Of a stretch of DNA of 64,000 bases, positions 35,322-44,834 are shown one piece after another. This stretch comes from Burkholderia guangdongensis (GTDB taxonomy: Bacteria; Pseudomonadota; Gammaproteobacteria; Burkholderiales; Burkholderiaceae): contig NZ_JACBNX010000020.1 of NCBI RefSeq assembly GCF_013403875.1, positions 1 to 64,000 of the forward strand, in the 5' to 3' direction. The stretch's first letter is position 1. Each line of letters starts with the position of its first letter. The notes below the pieces were generated by a model. It saw only the letters and a list, made by a program, of their open reading frames with translations. It did no database searches and was not told where the DNA came from. The position numbers and the translations under genes were made by a program.

Positions 35322-36941
35322 ATGGACATCTTTGCGCTCATTTTCTCCGGGCTCGGTCTGTTTTTTGTCGGCATGCGCTTCATCGGCACGCATTTGCAGC
35401 AACTGGTCGGCCGCAAGATGCGGATCATGATCACGCGGGCGGTTTCGCGCAAAGGATCGGTCGCGCTGTTCGGCCTCGCGGCAGGCACCATTTTCCAGAG
35501 CGTGAACGCCGTCACCTGTCTGCTGCTGGTGCTGATCGCCGCCGGGGCCATCGACACGCGCCGCGCGTTTTCCGCGATCGCGTGGACCAACATCGGCACG
35601 GCGACGCTGGTCGTCATCGCGTCGCTGAACATTCACCTGGCGGTGCTGATCCTGATCGGCCTGACCGGCTGGGCGGTGTTTTTCAGGCTCGACGAGAAGC
35701 CGCGCTATCGCCATGTGATCGGCGGGCTGCTGGGCATGGGCATGCTGTTTCTGGGCATCGATTTTCTGAAGGCGAGTGCGACGCTCCTGAAGGCGTCCCC
35801 GTGGCTGCACGACCATCTGCTGTTCGCCGCCGACTATCCCGTGCTCGGATTCGCGATCGGCGCCGCCGTCGCGTTCGCGACCCAGTCGGCCTCCGCGATC
35901 ACGCTGGTGGCGATGTCGATGGCCGCCGCGGGCGTGCTGAACTTCAACGCGGGGGCCATCATGGTCATCGGCGCGTACTTCGGATCGGCGCTGTCGTCGT
36001 GGCCGCTGATCGGCCAGCGCAGCGGCAGCGCGCGCCAGTTCGTGCTCTTTCAACTGGCGCTCCGGCTGCTTGGCGCGGGCACGCTGCTGTGCCTCTACAT
36101 CGGCAATGCGCTGAGCGGCCATCCGTATCTGCAACCGGCGTTGCGCGCGCTGGGCCTGTCGCCCTCCGGCCAACTGGCCGCGCTGTACGTGATGGTGCCG
36201 GTTGCGTCCTATCTGATGGTGCAGATCCTCAACGGCCCGCTGATTCGCTGGATCGAAAGGCTCTCCCCGCCGTCCGACGCGGAAACCCTCGGTCGTCCTC
36301 GCTATCTGATCGACGGCGCGCTGGCCGAATCCGAGAGCGCGTTGATCCTCGTCAGCAAGGAGTTGCAGCGCCTGCTCGTGACGCTGCCGCTTTACCTTGC
36401 GCCGCTGCGCGAGGAGGGCGATTCGAACGGACCGACGATCGACGTGCGCTTCGCCGCCGAGCAGAACGTGCTCAAGGAAGCGGGGCAGTTTCTGACGGAA
36501 GTCGTCGACCGCAGCCGCAGCCGCGACGTGCTCGAATACAGCATCGTGCTGCGGGGCCAGAACGAGCTGCTCGGCTCGCTCCAGGAAACCCTGCACGCGA
36601 TGTGCGCCGCGTGCGGAAATCCGTCGATCGCGGGCGAGATGCGCATGCTGATCGGCAACATCATCGAGAGCCTGCACATGCTGCTCGAGATGCTGGCCGA
36701 CGCGGCGCGCGAACCCGATCCGGACGACCTGCACCTGCTGCGTGCGCTCACCCACGACCGTTCCGAGTTGATGGATTCCATCCGCCGCGGCCTGCAGCGC
36801 GCGGACCAGGCGTTTCCGCTCGATGTCCAGCAATCGATCTTCACGGCGACGTCGCTGTTCGAGCGCTGCGTCTGGCTGCTGCGCCGCTATGTGCTGACGC
36901 TGGACAACGCGCAGGCCCGGGAGCAGGTCCGGGGGGCCTGA
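35322..36941 (+). CDS. Na/Pi-cotransporter family protein with PhoU-like C-terminus
   Basis: The product has 539 residues. Around nine hydrophobic segments occupy residues 1-305. The two inverted QSxxAxT-type repeats of the NptA/SLC34 fold are visible as FQSVNAVTCLL and TQSASAITLVA (canonical QSSSA/T). A cytoplasmic helical PhoU-like region follows (about 330-530). It is expected to move phosphate with sodium, or to act as a phosphate-linked membrane regulator. Last gene of the porin/PstS-like/partner-switch operon, 55 bp after the STAS gene. Confidence 0.88.
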   Translation: MDIFALIFSGLGLFFVGMRFIGTHLQQLVGRKMRIMITRAVSRKGSVALFGLAAGTIFQSVNAVTCLLLVLIAAGAIDTRRAFSAIAWTNIGTATLVVIASLNIHLAVLILIGLTGWAVFFRLDEKPRYRHVIGGLLGMGMLFLGIDFLKASATLLKASPWLHDHLLFAADYPVLGFAIGAAVAFATQSASAITLVAMSMAAAGVLNFNAGAIMVIGAYFGSALSSWPLIGQRSGSARQFVLFQLALRLLGAGTLLCLYIGNALSGHPYLQPALRALGLSPSGQLAALYVMVPVASYLMVQILNGPLIRWIERLSPPSDAETLGRPRYLIDGALAESESALILVSKELQRLLVTLPLYLAPLREEGDSNGPTIDVRFAAEQNVLKEAGQFLTEVVDRSRSRDVLEYSIVLRGQNELLGSLQETLHAMCAACGNPSIAGEMRMLIGNIIESLHMLLEMLADAAREPDPDDLHLLRALTHDRSELMDSIRRGLQRADQAFPLDVQQSIFTATSLFERCVWLLRRYVLTLDNAQAREQVRGA

Positions 36942-37049
36942 ACGCGCGGCCTGAACGCGCGGCGTGCGACGCCGCCGCCGGAATATCGGGGTTTTCCCGT
37001 GGGGCGTCCGGGTCGGCGCCCCGCGCGCGATCGGCCGATCTTCCGGCTC

Positions 37050-37079
37050 CTTGAAATTGTCAAAACCCGTCCATATAAT
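37050..37079 (+). promoter_or_regulatory. groESL promoter
   Basis: TTGAAA (37051-37056) and TATAAT (37074-37079) are 17 bp apart, a near-perfect sigma70 promoter. The overlapping CTTGAAA and CCATATA also resemble a sigma32 promoter, so heat-shock and housekeeping polymerase may both start here. Confidence 0.85.
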
Positions 37080-37105
37080 TAGCACTCGCTGCACGAGAGT
37101 GCTAA
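37079..37105 (+). promoter_or_regulatory. CIRCE operator (HrcA-binding)
   Basis: TTAGCACTC - 9 bp - GAGTGCTAA, a perfect match to the CIRCE inverted repeat. It overlaps the last base of the -10 box and lies 74 bp upstream of groES, as expected for HrcA repression. Confidence 0.97.
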
Positions 37106-37178
37106 CAATTCTCTGCCGGGCGTTCCGCCGGGCAGGTCCCTCAAGCGTTGTTCAGTCTCATTCAAGAGAGGAGTGAAT

Positions 37179-37472
37179 ATGAACCTTCGTCCGTTGCACG
37201 ATCGCGTGATCGTCAAGCGCCTGGATCAGGAAACCAAGACCGCCTCGGGCATCGTGATCCCGGAAGCCGCAGCAGAAAAGCCGGATCAGGGCGAAATCCT
37301 GGCCGTCGGCCCGGGCAAGCGTGACGACAAGGGCGCGCTGATCGCGCTCGACGTGAAGGTCGGCGATCGCGTGCTGTTCGGCAAGTATGCGGGCCAGACC
37401 GTCAAGGTCGACGGGCAGGAACTGCTCGTGATGCGCGAAGAAGACATCATGGCCGTCGTCAACGCGCAGTAA
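37179..37472 (+). CDS. groES: Co-chaperonin GroES
   Basis: The product has 97 residues. NLRPLHDRVIVKRLDQE and GIVIPEAAAEKPDQGEI (mobile loop region) are diagnostic. ATG 37179 is chosen over the in-frame GTG two codons upstream because of AGAGGAG spacing. It caps the GroEL chamber. Operon with groEL 45 bp downstream. Confidence 0.98.
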   Translation: MNLRPLHDRVIVKRLDQETKTASGIVIPEAAAEKPDQGEILAVGPGKRDDKGALIALDVKVGDRVLFGKYAGQTVKVDGQELLVMREEDIMAVVNAQ

Positions 37473-37517
37473 GCGTTCGAACGGTCGACATTCCCAAAGT
37501 ATTCAAGGAGTTAGAAG

Positions 37518-39158
<1,641 letters not shown>

Positions 39159-39213
39159 TCGACTTCGGTCGAGGGTGTCCGGGGCGCGCGGCGACGCGTG
39201 CCTCAGCCAAAAA

Positions 39214-39237
39214 AAGACCCGCAGCGATGCGGGTCTT
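39214..39237 (+). terminator. First hairpin after groEL
   Basis: Perfect 10-bp stem AAGACCCGCA / TGCGGGTCTT with a GCGA loop, preceded by an A7 tract, which makes it potentially bidirectional. Confidence 0.8.
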
Positions 39238-39246
39238 CCGGTTGCT

Positions 39247-39287
39247 GACGAATCCCACGTTTTTCGGAACGTGGGATTCGTCTTTTT
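39247..39287 (+). terminator. Second, strong terminator immediately before the next gene
   Basis: Perfect 15-bp stem GACGAATCCCACGTT / AACGTGGGATTCGTC with a 6-nt loop followed by five T. It ends one base before the GGAG ribosome site of the gene at 39298. Confidence 0.92.
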
Positions 39288-39297
39288 GGAGACCATG

Positions 39298-39858
39298 ATG
39301 GGCACGGTACATCCAAGAAATAGTATTCGACGGGGTCTTGTGGCGTTTGGCGTCGCGGTCTGGTTTGCCGGATGGGGCCAGGCGCATGGGAAAACCGTGA
39401 TGGATTCGCACATGACGCAGCCGACGATGACGCTGTGGCAAGCCATTGACGCATTGGCGCAGCAGATCCCGTTCTCGAGAACGAAGATCGAGAACGTGTT
39501 CGCGATCCCGCTGGCCGAGGCCGACGACGAAGGAAACGACGTGTTCCAATTCTTCAAGAGCACGCCCTTCGAGCTTTCGGACGGCGTGATTATCGAAGAT
39601 GTGGATTTGCGCGTGAAGCGCAAAGGCACCCATCCGGGATTCATGGTGCTGCACGTCGGTGGTTCCTGCGTGGGGCTCGACGTGGTTCGCGGGCGCTACA
39701 ATCATCTCGGCATTACCGACGTTCCGCATGGGCGTTCGCTCGACGACGCGACGACGTATTCGGCGACTCTGCAGTGGGGCAAGCTGTCGTTCGGTTTCAA
39801 GGAGCGAAATCCCGGTTGTCTCGCGTTCGTGTCGTTCGAACCCAAGCAGGACGAATAG
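39298..39858 (+). CDS. Secreted protein of unknown function
   Basis: The product has 186 residues. Arg-rich N-terminus then hydrophobic core RRGLVAFGVAVWFAGWGQAHG suggests a signal peptide cleaved near residue 29. The mature part is an alpha/beta domain with LWQAIDALAQQIPFSRTKIE and a C-terminal strand-rich part holding two Cys (GGSCVGLD; NPGCLAF) that could pair in the periplasm. No family recognised. Lower GC than neighbours. ATG 39298 fits the GGAG spacing better than the ATG at 39295. Could be an immunity-type protein given its size and small downstream partner (speculative). Confidence 0.75.
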   Translation: MGTVHPRNSIRRGLVAFGVAVWFAGWGQAHGKTVMDSHMTQPTMTLWQAIDALAQQIPFSRTKIENVFAIPLAEADDEGNDVFQFFKSTPFELSDGVIIEDVDLRVKRKGTHPGFMVLHVGGSCVGLDVVRGRYNHLGITDVPHGRSLDDATTYSATLQWGKLSFGFKERNPGCLAFVSFEPKQDE

Positions 39859-39920
39859 CCTCGCGCTGAAGCTCCCTATTGACGGCGAGAGCGTGCGAGA
39901 CGAATCGGAGGGAGGAACCG

Positions 39921-40154
39921 ATGGGAATCAACAAAGGGGAGCGCTTCAACAGTGAGGACGTCTACGTTGACTATCCATTTGAAGAAGTGATGTTTCGTTG
40001 GAATCACCTCGACAAGAAAACCTATCGCAAATTCTACGGCGAGGACGAGGCTGGTCCGATTCCTCATGACAATCGACTCTATAACGACGCACTCCGTTTC
40101 GGTGATGAGATCACTAGGGAGGCATACGCCGCGGGCAAGCCGAGGAACTGCTAG
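39921..40154 (+). CDS. Small hypothetical protein
   Basis: The product has 77 residues, charged and aromatic-rich (DVYVDYPFEEVMFRWNHLDKK; FYGEDEAGPIPHDNRLYND). No signal or transmembrane segment, so cytoplasmic. A strong ribosome site GGAGGGAGGAACCG precedes ATG. Lies 62 bp after the secreted protein gene and shares its lower GC, so probably co-transferred. No family assigned. Confidence 0.72.
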   Translation: MGINKGERFNSEDVYVDYPFEEVMFRWNHLDKKTYRKFYGEDEAGPIPHDNRLYNDALRFGDEITREAYAAGKPRNC

Positions 40155-40182
40155 GAAGCCGAGGTAGGCGGATACGTGTCGA

Positions 40183-40219
40183 TAGCGTACTAAATTGTAC
40201 GCTAACCACCAATTCTTTT
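40183..40219 (+). terminator. Possible weak terminator
   Basis: 8-bp perfect stem TAGCGTAC / GTACGCTA with a 6-nt loop; a T5 run lies 10 bp further on. Separates the small hypothetical gene from convergent thiD. Confidence 0.4.
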
Positions 40220-40265
40220 TAAATCATTGAATTGAAACGGTAAACGAGAGTGAATTCGTGTCCGT

Positions 40266-41132
40266 TCAGTGCCGATGCGTAATGCGCGGCAGCGAATCGG
40301 CCTGCACCGTGCGCGGCGACGGCTCCTCGTCGTTGCTGCGCGCCCAGAAGAACCGGTCCGGCAGATACGCGCCCATGCCGGGGCGGAACGCATCGCGCGC
40401 GGCCTGGTACAGATATTCCTGCGCCTCGCGCACCGCCTCCGGCGGTTCCTGCCCATTCGCGAGCAGCGCCGCGATCGCCGCGCCGAGCGTGTCGGTGATG
40501 CCCATCAGCCGGTGCGGCGTGCGCTCCCACAGATCCTCGCGAATCTGCCCTTCCTCGCCGTACAGCGTGTTCACGAGCCGGTGCGAACCCGTCTCGGTCG
40601 CGAGGATGTACTCGCAGCCCTGCGACAGTAGATGCGACAGCGCGGCGTCGAGGTTCGGCGCTTCCGCGTCGCCGTCGGGCTGCGCGAGCGCAATCAGCGT
40701 CGCGTAATCGGCGACGAGCAGCGTCGTCTGCGGCGCGAGCAGGTCGGCGATCGATTCGCGCAGGTCGTCGGCGGCGAGCACGTGCTCGTCGTCGAGCGTG
40801 AAGTCCGGCGCGAGCACGAGCGGCACGCCGTCGTAGTCGGCGACGACCTCGGCGATCGCGCTGACGACCTCGGCACGCGTCGCGGCGCCGATCTTGAACG
40901 CGGCGACCGGCATGTCCTCGAGCAGCATGCGCGCCTGCGCGGCGACGACGTCCGGGTCGAGGCCGGTCACTTCGTCGCAGGCGGCCGAATCGCGCACGGT
41001 GTAGCCGGTCAGCACGGACACGCCGTGGCAGCCCATGCTCGCCAGCGTCATCAGATCGGCTTGCAAGCCGGAACCGCCGGTGGGATCGGAAAGGCCGAAG
41101 GTGAGGACGATCGGAGGGGCGTTGCTGGACAT
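40266..41132 (-). CDS. thiD: Hydroxymethylpyrimidine / phosphomethylpyrimidine kinase
   Basis: The product has 288 residues. It begins PIVLTFGLSDPTGGSGLQADLMT, the ThiD ribokinase-fold start. ASMGCHGVSVLTGYTVRDS and the C-terminal anion-hole segment ITDTLGAAIAALLANG (GxGD-like, here TDTLGAA) follow. It phosphorylates HMP to HMP-PP for thiamine synthesis. ATG 41132 gives the canonical N-terminus; no strong ribosome site is seen. The usual GTGCTF-type motif is degenerate, so substrate range may differ. Confidence 0.88.
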   Translation of the reverse strand: MSSNAPPIVLTFGLSDPTGGSGLQADLMTLASMGCHGVSVLTGYTVRDSAACDEVTGLDPDVVAAQARMLLEDMPVAAFKIGAATRAEVVSAIAEVVADYDGVPLVLAPDFTLDDEHVLAADDLRESIADLLAPQTTLLVADYATLIALAQPDGDAEAPNLDAALSHLLSQGCEYILATETGSHRLVNTLYGEEGQIREDLWERTPHRLMGITDTLGAAIAALLANGQEPPEAVREAQEYLYQAARDAFRPGMGAYLPDRFFWARSNDEEPSPRTVQADSLPRITHRH

Positions 41133-41349
41133 GGACGAATCGGGCAAAAGAGATCGGTGAGGCAAGCGGCCGCACCAGCGCCGGGTGCGACCTTCGCAGC
41201 CATTATGCGGCGGAATCCGTCGGATAGAACGGAATTTTTAGCTTGGCGCAACGTAGTCGTCCCTCTAGAGCCCGATCGCTAGGCAGTCCGGCCCCGACAC
41301 GGTACCATCGTGGCTCACCAATTTACCGACTTTTCCGACGCGGCTTAAG

Positions 41350-41520
41350 ATGGAATACAAGAGCTGGATGTGCCTGATTTGTGGCTGGATTTACGACGAA
41401 GAGGCCGGGCTGCCGGAGGAGGGCATCGCCCCGGGCACGCGCTGGGAGGACGTCCCGATCAACTGGACGTGCCCGGAATGCGGCGCGCGCAAGGAAGACT
41501 TCGAGATGGTCCAGATCTGA
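41350..41520 (+). CDS. Rubredoxin
   Basis: The product has only 56 residues. Two C-x2-C iron ligands are present: MCLICGW (Cys8, Cys11) and TCPECGAR (Cys41, Cys44), with the family's IYDEEAGLPEEGIAPGTRWEDVP between. It carries electrons, typically to alkane hydroxylases, oxidases or peroxide-detoxifying enzymes. Divergent from thiD across 217 bp in which I see no other gene. Often neighbours thiD in beta-proteobacteria. Confidence 0.95.
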   Translation: MEYKSWMCLICGWIYDEEAGLPEEGIAPGTRWEDVPINWTCPECGARKEDFEMVQI

Positions 41521-41613
41521 CCCGACCATTGCCGCTTTCATCAGGACATTCCCGCTTAGGCCTCGCGCGGAGCGGGTGCCGGCCGGCCGGTCCGCCGGCG
41601 CGCCGCGGCCCGC

Positions 41614-41629
41614 GCGAATTCGAATTCGC
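41614..41629. promoter_or_regulatory. Perfect 16-bp palindrome
   Basis: GCGAATTCGAATTCGC reads the same on both strands and lies 26 bp upstream of the ATG at 41656. Candidate operator for a dimeric regulator; could be chance. Confidence 0.35.
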
Positions 41630-41655
41630 TTTGGTCATGACTGGCGCGAGTGTCC

Positions 41656-42978
41656 ATGATGCCCGATCTGGCGGTACCTCCCGTATGCGATGCGTTGCCG
41701 AACCCGCGCGGCGGCGCGGTGCGCACCGCGGAGATGTGGCTCGATGCAGCGGATGACGCGCTCGGCCGCCACGCCGACATCGCGGTGCCGATGTCTTCCG
41801 CGGCCGCGGCGCTGGCCGAAGCCGGCTGGCTGCCGGCCGCCCGCTTCGCCGGCCAGTTGGCGCAGGCGGCGCTGCTCGTCGGCACGGAGCCGACGTCCGC
41901 CGGACTGCGTGCGGCGCTGCGCGACTTTCGCTTGACCGTCGCGCGGCACAATCTGCGCGAGCAGGCCTGCTCGCCGATCCTCTTCGAACACTACCGGATG
42001 CTGCGCGCGCAAAGCGCGGCCGATCTCGGCACGCCGGTGCCGGCCGATGCGCTCGCGCTCGTCGGCCGCGCGGTGCCGCCGGCGACGCTGAGACCAATGC
42101 CGGCTGCCGCCGTCGCGCGGCTGCGCGCGCGCTACGAGCAGGCGCTGCTCGCCGCGCTGCGCGCGCATGCGCCGTCCGACCCTGCGCTCGACGAGATCGA
42201 CGCGTGCATGACCGAGCTCGCCGGCGACGATGCGCCGTACGACTTCTGGCGGCTCGCGGCCGCGTGCATGCGCGCGCTGCGCGCGAGCGGCGCGCCCGAG
42301 CTGAAGCGCTTCGTCGCGCGCGTGAACCTGCTGCTCGGCGAGCATGCGCGCGGCCGCCGCGTCGCGTCGCCCGAGCTCGTGCGCGAGACCGCCGCGCTGC
42401 TCTGGCGCGATTTCGCGCTGTTCGGCGCGGCCGCCGAGGATGTGGCGCTCGTCGACGTGCTGCACGACTACGGGCTCACCGTCGACTGGCACGTCGCCGG
42501 CACGTCCGCGTCGGAGGCGCTGTGGGAAGCGGATGCGTCGCGCGCGGAGCTCGACGCGGTTGCCGTGGCGCCGACGCGCAAGCTCGGCGTCGTGACCGTC
42601 AACGCGCATGCGTACGAGGATTTCCTGCAGACCGCCGATGCGTCGATGGCCGAGCTGTCCGTCGATCCCGGCGCGGCCGACGCGGGCGCCGCGTGGCGCG
42701 CGGCCGATGCCGCGTACCGGGTCGGCGCGGCCGCGTGCGCGCTCGGCCTCGGCCATACGGCGCTGCTCGCCGACACGCTCGGCCTCGCGTGGCGCCGCGT
42801 CGCGCACGGCGCGGGCTTCGGCGACGGCGGCCTGTCCGCGCACCGTCACGCGACGGACATGATGCGCGCGGCGCTGCTGAAGATCGCGGCGGGCGTCCCG
42901 CCGCCGGACCTGACGGCCGCGTGCGCGGCGCTGGGCGCGACGCTCGGCGCGACGCAGGGCGGGGCCGGGCACGCATGA
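41656..42978 (+). CDS. Conserved hypothetical protein, possibly FimL/ChpA-N-like
   Basis: The product has about 440 residues, Ala-rich and mostly alpha-helical, with no signal peptide. Helical blocks such as FWRLAAACMRALRAS and ELKRFVARVNLLLGEHARG followed by VRETAALLWRDFALFG resemble the N-terminal non-phosphorylating part of pilus chemotaxis kinases (PilL/ChpA) or FimL. No Hpt histidine motif or kinase domain is seen. The call rests on helix pattern and on memory of pil genes beside rubredoxin in related genomes, so it is tentative. GTG at 41650 is an alternative start. Confidence 0.4.
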   Translation: MMPDLAVPPVCDALPNPRGGAVRTAEMWLDAADDALGRHADIAVPMSSAAAALAEAGWLPAARFAGQLAQAALLVGTEPTSAGLRAALRDFRLTVARHNLREQACSPILFEHYRMLRAQSAADLGTPVPADALALVGRAVPPATLRPMPAAAVARLRARYEQALLAALRAHAPSDPALDEIDACMTELAGDDAPYDFWRLAAACMRALRASGAPELKRFVARVNLLLGEHARGRRVASPELVRETAALLWRDFALFGAAAEDVALVDVLHDYGLTVDWHVAGTSASEALWEADASRAELDAVAVAPTRKLGVVTVNAHAYEDFLQTADASMAELSVDPGAADAGAAWRAADAAYRVGAAACALGLGHTALLADTLGLAWRRVAHGAGFGDGGLSAHRHATDMMRAALLKIAAGVPPPDLTAACAALGATLGATQGGAGHA

Positions 42979-43000
42979 TGCGTGCAGTTTGTCCGTCGGC

Positions 43001-43050
43001 GACATGCAGCGACATGCAGCGACAGGCAGCGACAGGCAGCGACACGCGGC
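43001..43050 (+). repeat. Five 10-bp tandem repeats
   Basis: GACATGCAGC x2, GACAGGCAGC x2 and GACACGCGGC lie in direct tandem in the intergenic space before algH. The period is one helical turn of DNA. Confidence 0.85.
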
Positions 43051-43186
43051 CGCACGATCCTGCCGTCGGCCGCCGCGCGCGTGATAGAGTGCCGTGTGAT
43101 CCGCCCGCCGCGTGCGACGCGCGCGGCGGCGTTGCTAGTTGATCGCGGCATCGGCCAGGCCGCGAGTCTTTGCTAAAATTCAAACC

Positions 43187-43762
43187 ATGTCGAATCCCGA
43201 TCGCATCAACCTCACCAACCAGTTCCTGATCGCCATGCCGAACATGGCCGATCCGACGTTCTCGGGAACGGTGGTCTATCTTTGCGATCACAGCGAGCGC
43301 GGCGCGCTCGGCCTCGTCATCAATCGTCCCACCGACATCGACCTCGAATCGCTGTTCAACCGTATCGACCTGAAGCTCGAGATCGAGCCGCTCTTGCACA
43401 TCCCCGTCTACTTCGGCGGGCCGGTGCAGACCGAACGCGGCTTCGTGCTGCACGAGCCGGTCGCGGGCAGCAGCTACAGTTCGTCGATGTCGGTCGAAGG
43501 CGGGCTCGAGATGACGACGTCGAAGGACGTGCTCGAGGCGGTCGCGACGGGCACCGGCCCGAAACGCTTCCTGTTGACGCTCGGCCATGCCGGCTGGGGC
43601 GCGGGGCAGCTCGAAGAGGAAATCTCGAAGAACGGCTGGCTGACCGTCGCCGCCGATCCGCGGATCGTCTTCGATACGCCCGCCGAAGAGCGCTTCGAAG
43701 CCGCGCTCGGGCTGCTCGGCGTCAGCTCGTCGATGCTGTCCGGCGAGGCAGGGCACGCATGA
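43187..43762 (+). CDS. algH: YqgE/AlgH family protein
   Basis: The product has 191 residues. LTNQFLIAMPNMADPTFSGTVVYLCDHSERGALGLVINRP is the family signature region. VYFGGPVQTERGFVLHE and TLGHAGWGAGQLEEEI are further conserved blocks. Cytoplasmic; the biochemical role is not established. A TAAAAT -10-like box lies 8 bp upstream of the ATG. The ATG of ruvX overlaps its stop (ATGA). Confidence 0.95.
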   Translation: MSNPDRINLTNQFLIAMPNMADPTFSGTVVYLCDHSERGALGLVINRPTDIDLESLFNRIDLKLEIEPLLHIPVYFGGPVQTERGFVLHEPVAGSSYSSSMSVEGGLEMTTSKDVLEAVATGTGPKRFLLTLGHAGWGAGQLEEEISKNGWLTVAADPRIVFDTPAEERFEAALGLLGVSSSMLSGEAGHA

Positions 43763-44205
43763 GCGCGACGAGCTCGCGCGATGCGACGCTCCTGGCGTTC
43801 GATTATGGCGAGAAGCGCATCGGCGTCGCGATCGGCAACACGCTGACGCGCTCCGCCCGCGCGCTCGTCGTCATTTCCAATCTCAATCGCGAGCATCGCT
43901 TCAAGGCGGTCGGCGAGCTGCTTGCCGAATGGCGGCCCGACGCGCTCGTCGTCGGCCTGCCGATGCATCCGGACGGCACGCCGCACGAGATGACCCAGCT
44001 GGCGAAACGCTTCGGCAATCAGCTGAACGGCCGCTTCGGGCTGCCGGTGAGCTGGGTCGACGAGCGCTATTCGTCCGTCGAGGCCGCGGCCGAGCTGCGC
44101 GCGGCGGGTGTGCGGGTCGGCCGCAACGACGCGCTCGACGCCGAAGCGGCCCGCGTGATCCTTCAACAGTATCTCGATCAACAGTCCGATCATGAGCCCC
44201 ATTGA
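43759..44205 (+). CDS. ruvX: Holliday-junction resolvase-like RuvX/YqgF
   Basis: The product has 148 residues. RNase-H-like fold with the first Asp in LLAFDYGEKRIGVAIGN. VVGLPMHPDGTPHE and WVDERYSSVEA, plus the last acidic residue in NDALDAEAARVIL, follow. Implicated in pre-16S rRNA 5' processing in bacteria. Coupled to algH by ATGA and overlapping pyrR by 14 bp. Confidence 0.95.
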   Translation: MSATSSRDATLLAFDYGEKRIGVAIGNTLTRSARALVVISNLNREHRFKAVGELLAEWRPDALVVGLPMHPDGTPHEMTQLAKRFGNQLNGRFGLPVSWVDERYSSVEAAAELRAAGVRVGRNDALDAEAARVILQQYLDQQSDHEPH

Positions 44206-44710
44206 TGCCGAGGCGCTATATCGCGTCCTGCTCGACCAGATTCGCGGCGCGTACGGCGAGGCCGCGTTCGCCGCCCCCGGCGCGCCCGTGCTCGCCGGCA
44301 TCCACAGCGGCGGCGCGTGGCTCGCCGAGCGGCTCGCGCGCGATCTCGGCGCGCCGGGCTTCGGCGTCGTGAACGTCGCGCTGCATCGCGACGACTACGC
44401 GAAGAAAGGCCTGCACAGCCAGGCGAGCCCGACGTCGCTGCCGTTCGACGTCGACGGCGCGCACATCGTGCTCGTCGACGACGTGCTGTACACGGGCCGC
44501 ACCGTGCGCGCGGCGCTCAACGAGCTGTTCGACTACGGCCGCCCGGCATCGGTCGAGCTTGCGGTGCTCGCCGACCGCGGAGGGCGCGAGCTGCCGGTCG
44601 CCGCCCGCTTCGTCGGCGGCACGCCCGACGTCGGCGCCGACGCGACGCTCGTGCTCGAGCGCGACGGCCCGGCGCAATTCACGCTGCGCGTCGAGACGCG
44701 CGGCGCCTGA
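44192..44710 (+). CDS. pyrR: PyrR-type pyrimidine regulator / uracil phosphoribosyltransferase
   Basis: The product has 172 residues. The PRPP-binding motif HIVLVDDVLYTGRTVRAAL is intact and VLAGIHSGGAWLAERLA is the type-I PRTase loop. In Gram-positives PyrR attenuates pyr transcripts by RNA binding; in proteobacteria the regulatory role is less certain. It lies directly before pyrB, with a 13-bp repeat array in the gap. Confidence 0.92.
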   Translation: MSPIDAEALYRVLLDQIRGAYGEAAFAAPGAPVLAGIHSGGAWLAERLARDLGAPGFGVVNVALHRDDYAKKGLHSQASPTSLPFDVDGAHIVLVDDVLYTGRTVRAALNELFDYGRPASVELAVLADRGGRELPVAARFVGGTPDVGADATLVLERDGPAQFTLRVETRGA

Positions 44711-44748
44711 GCCGATCCCGAACCGGAACGACGGGCCGCGCGAACCGT

Positions 44749-44800
44749 GGCCCCGAATTGCGGCCCCGAATCGCGGCCCCGAATCGCGGCCTAGACCCGC
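44749..44800 (+). repeat. Four 13-bp repeats upstream of pyrB
   Basis: GGCCCCGAATTGC, GGCCCCGAATCGC twice, then GGCCTAGACCCGC. The array ends 34 bp before the pyrB start codon, within what would be the pyrB leader. Confidence 0.85.
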
Positions 44801-44834
44801 GGCCTGTTATGCATAAGCTGGAATCACGCACATC

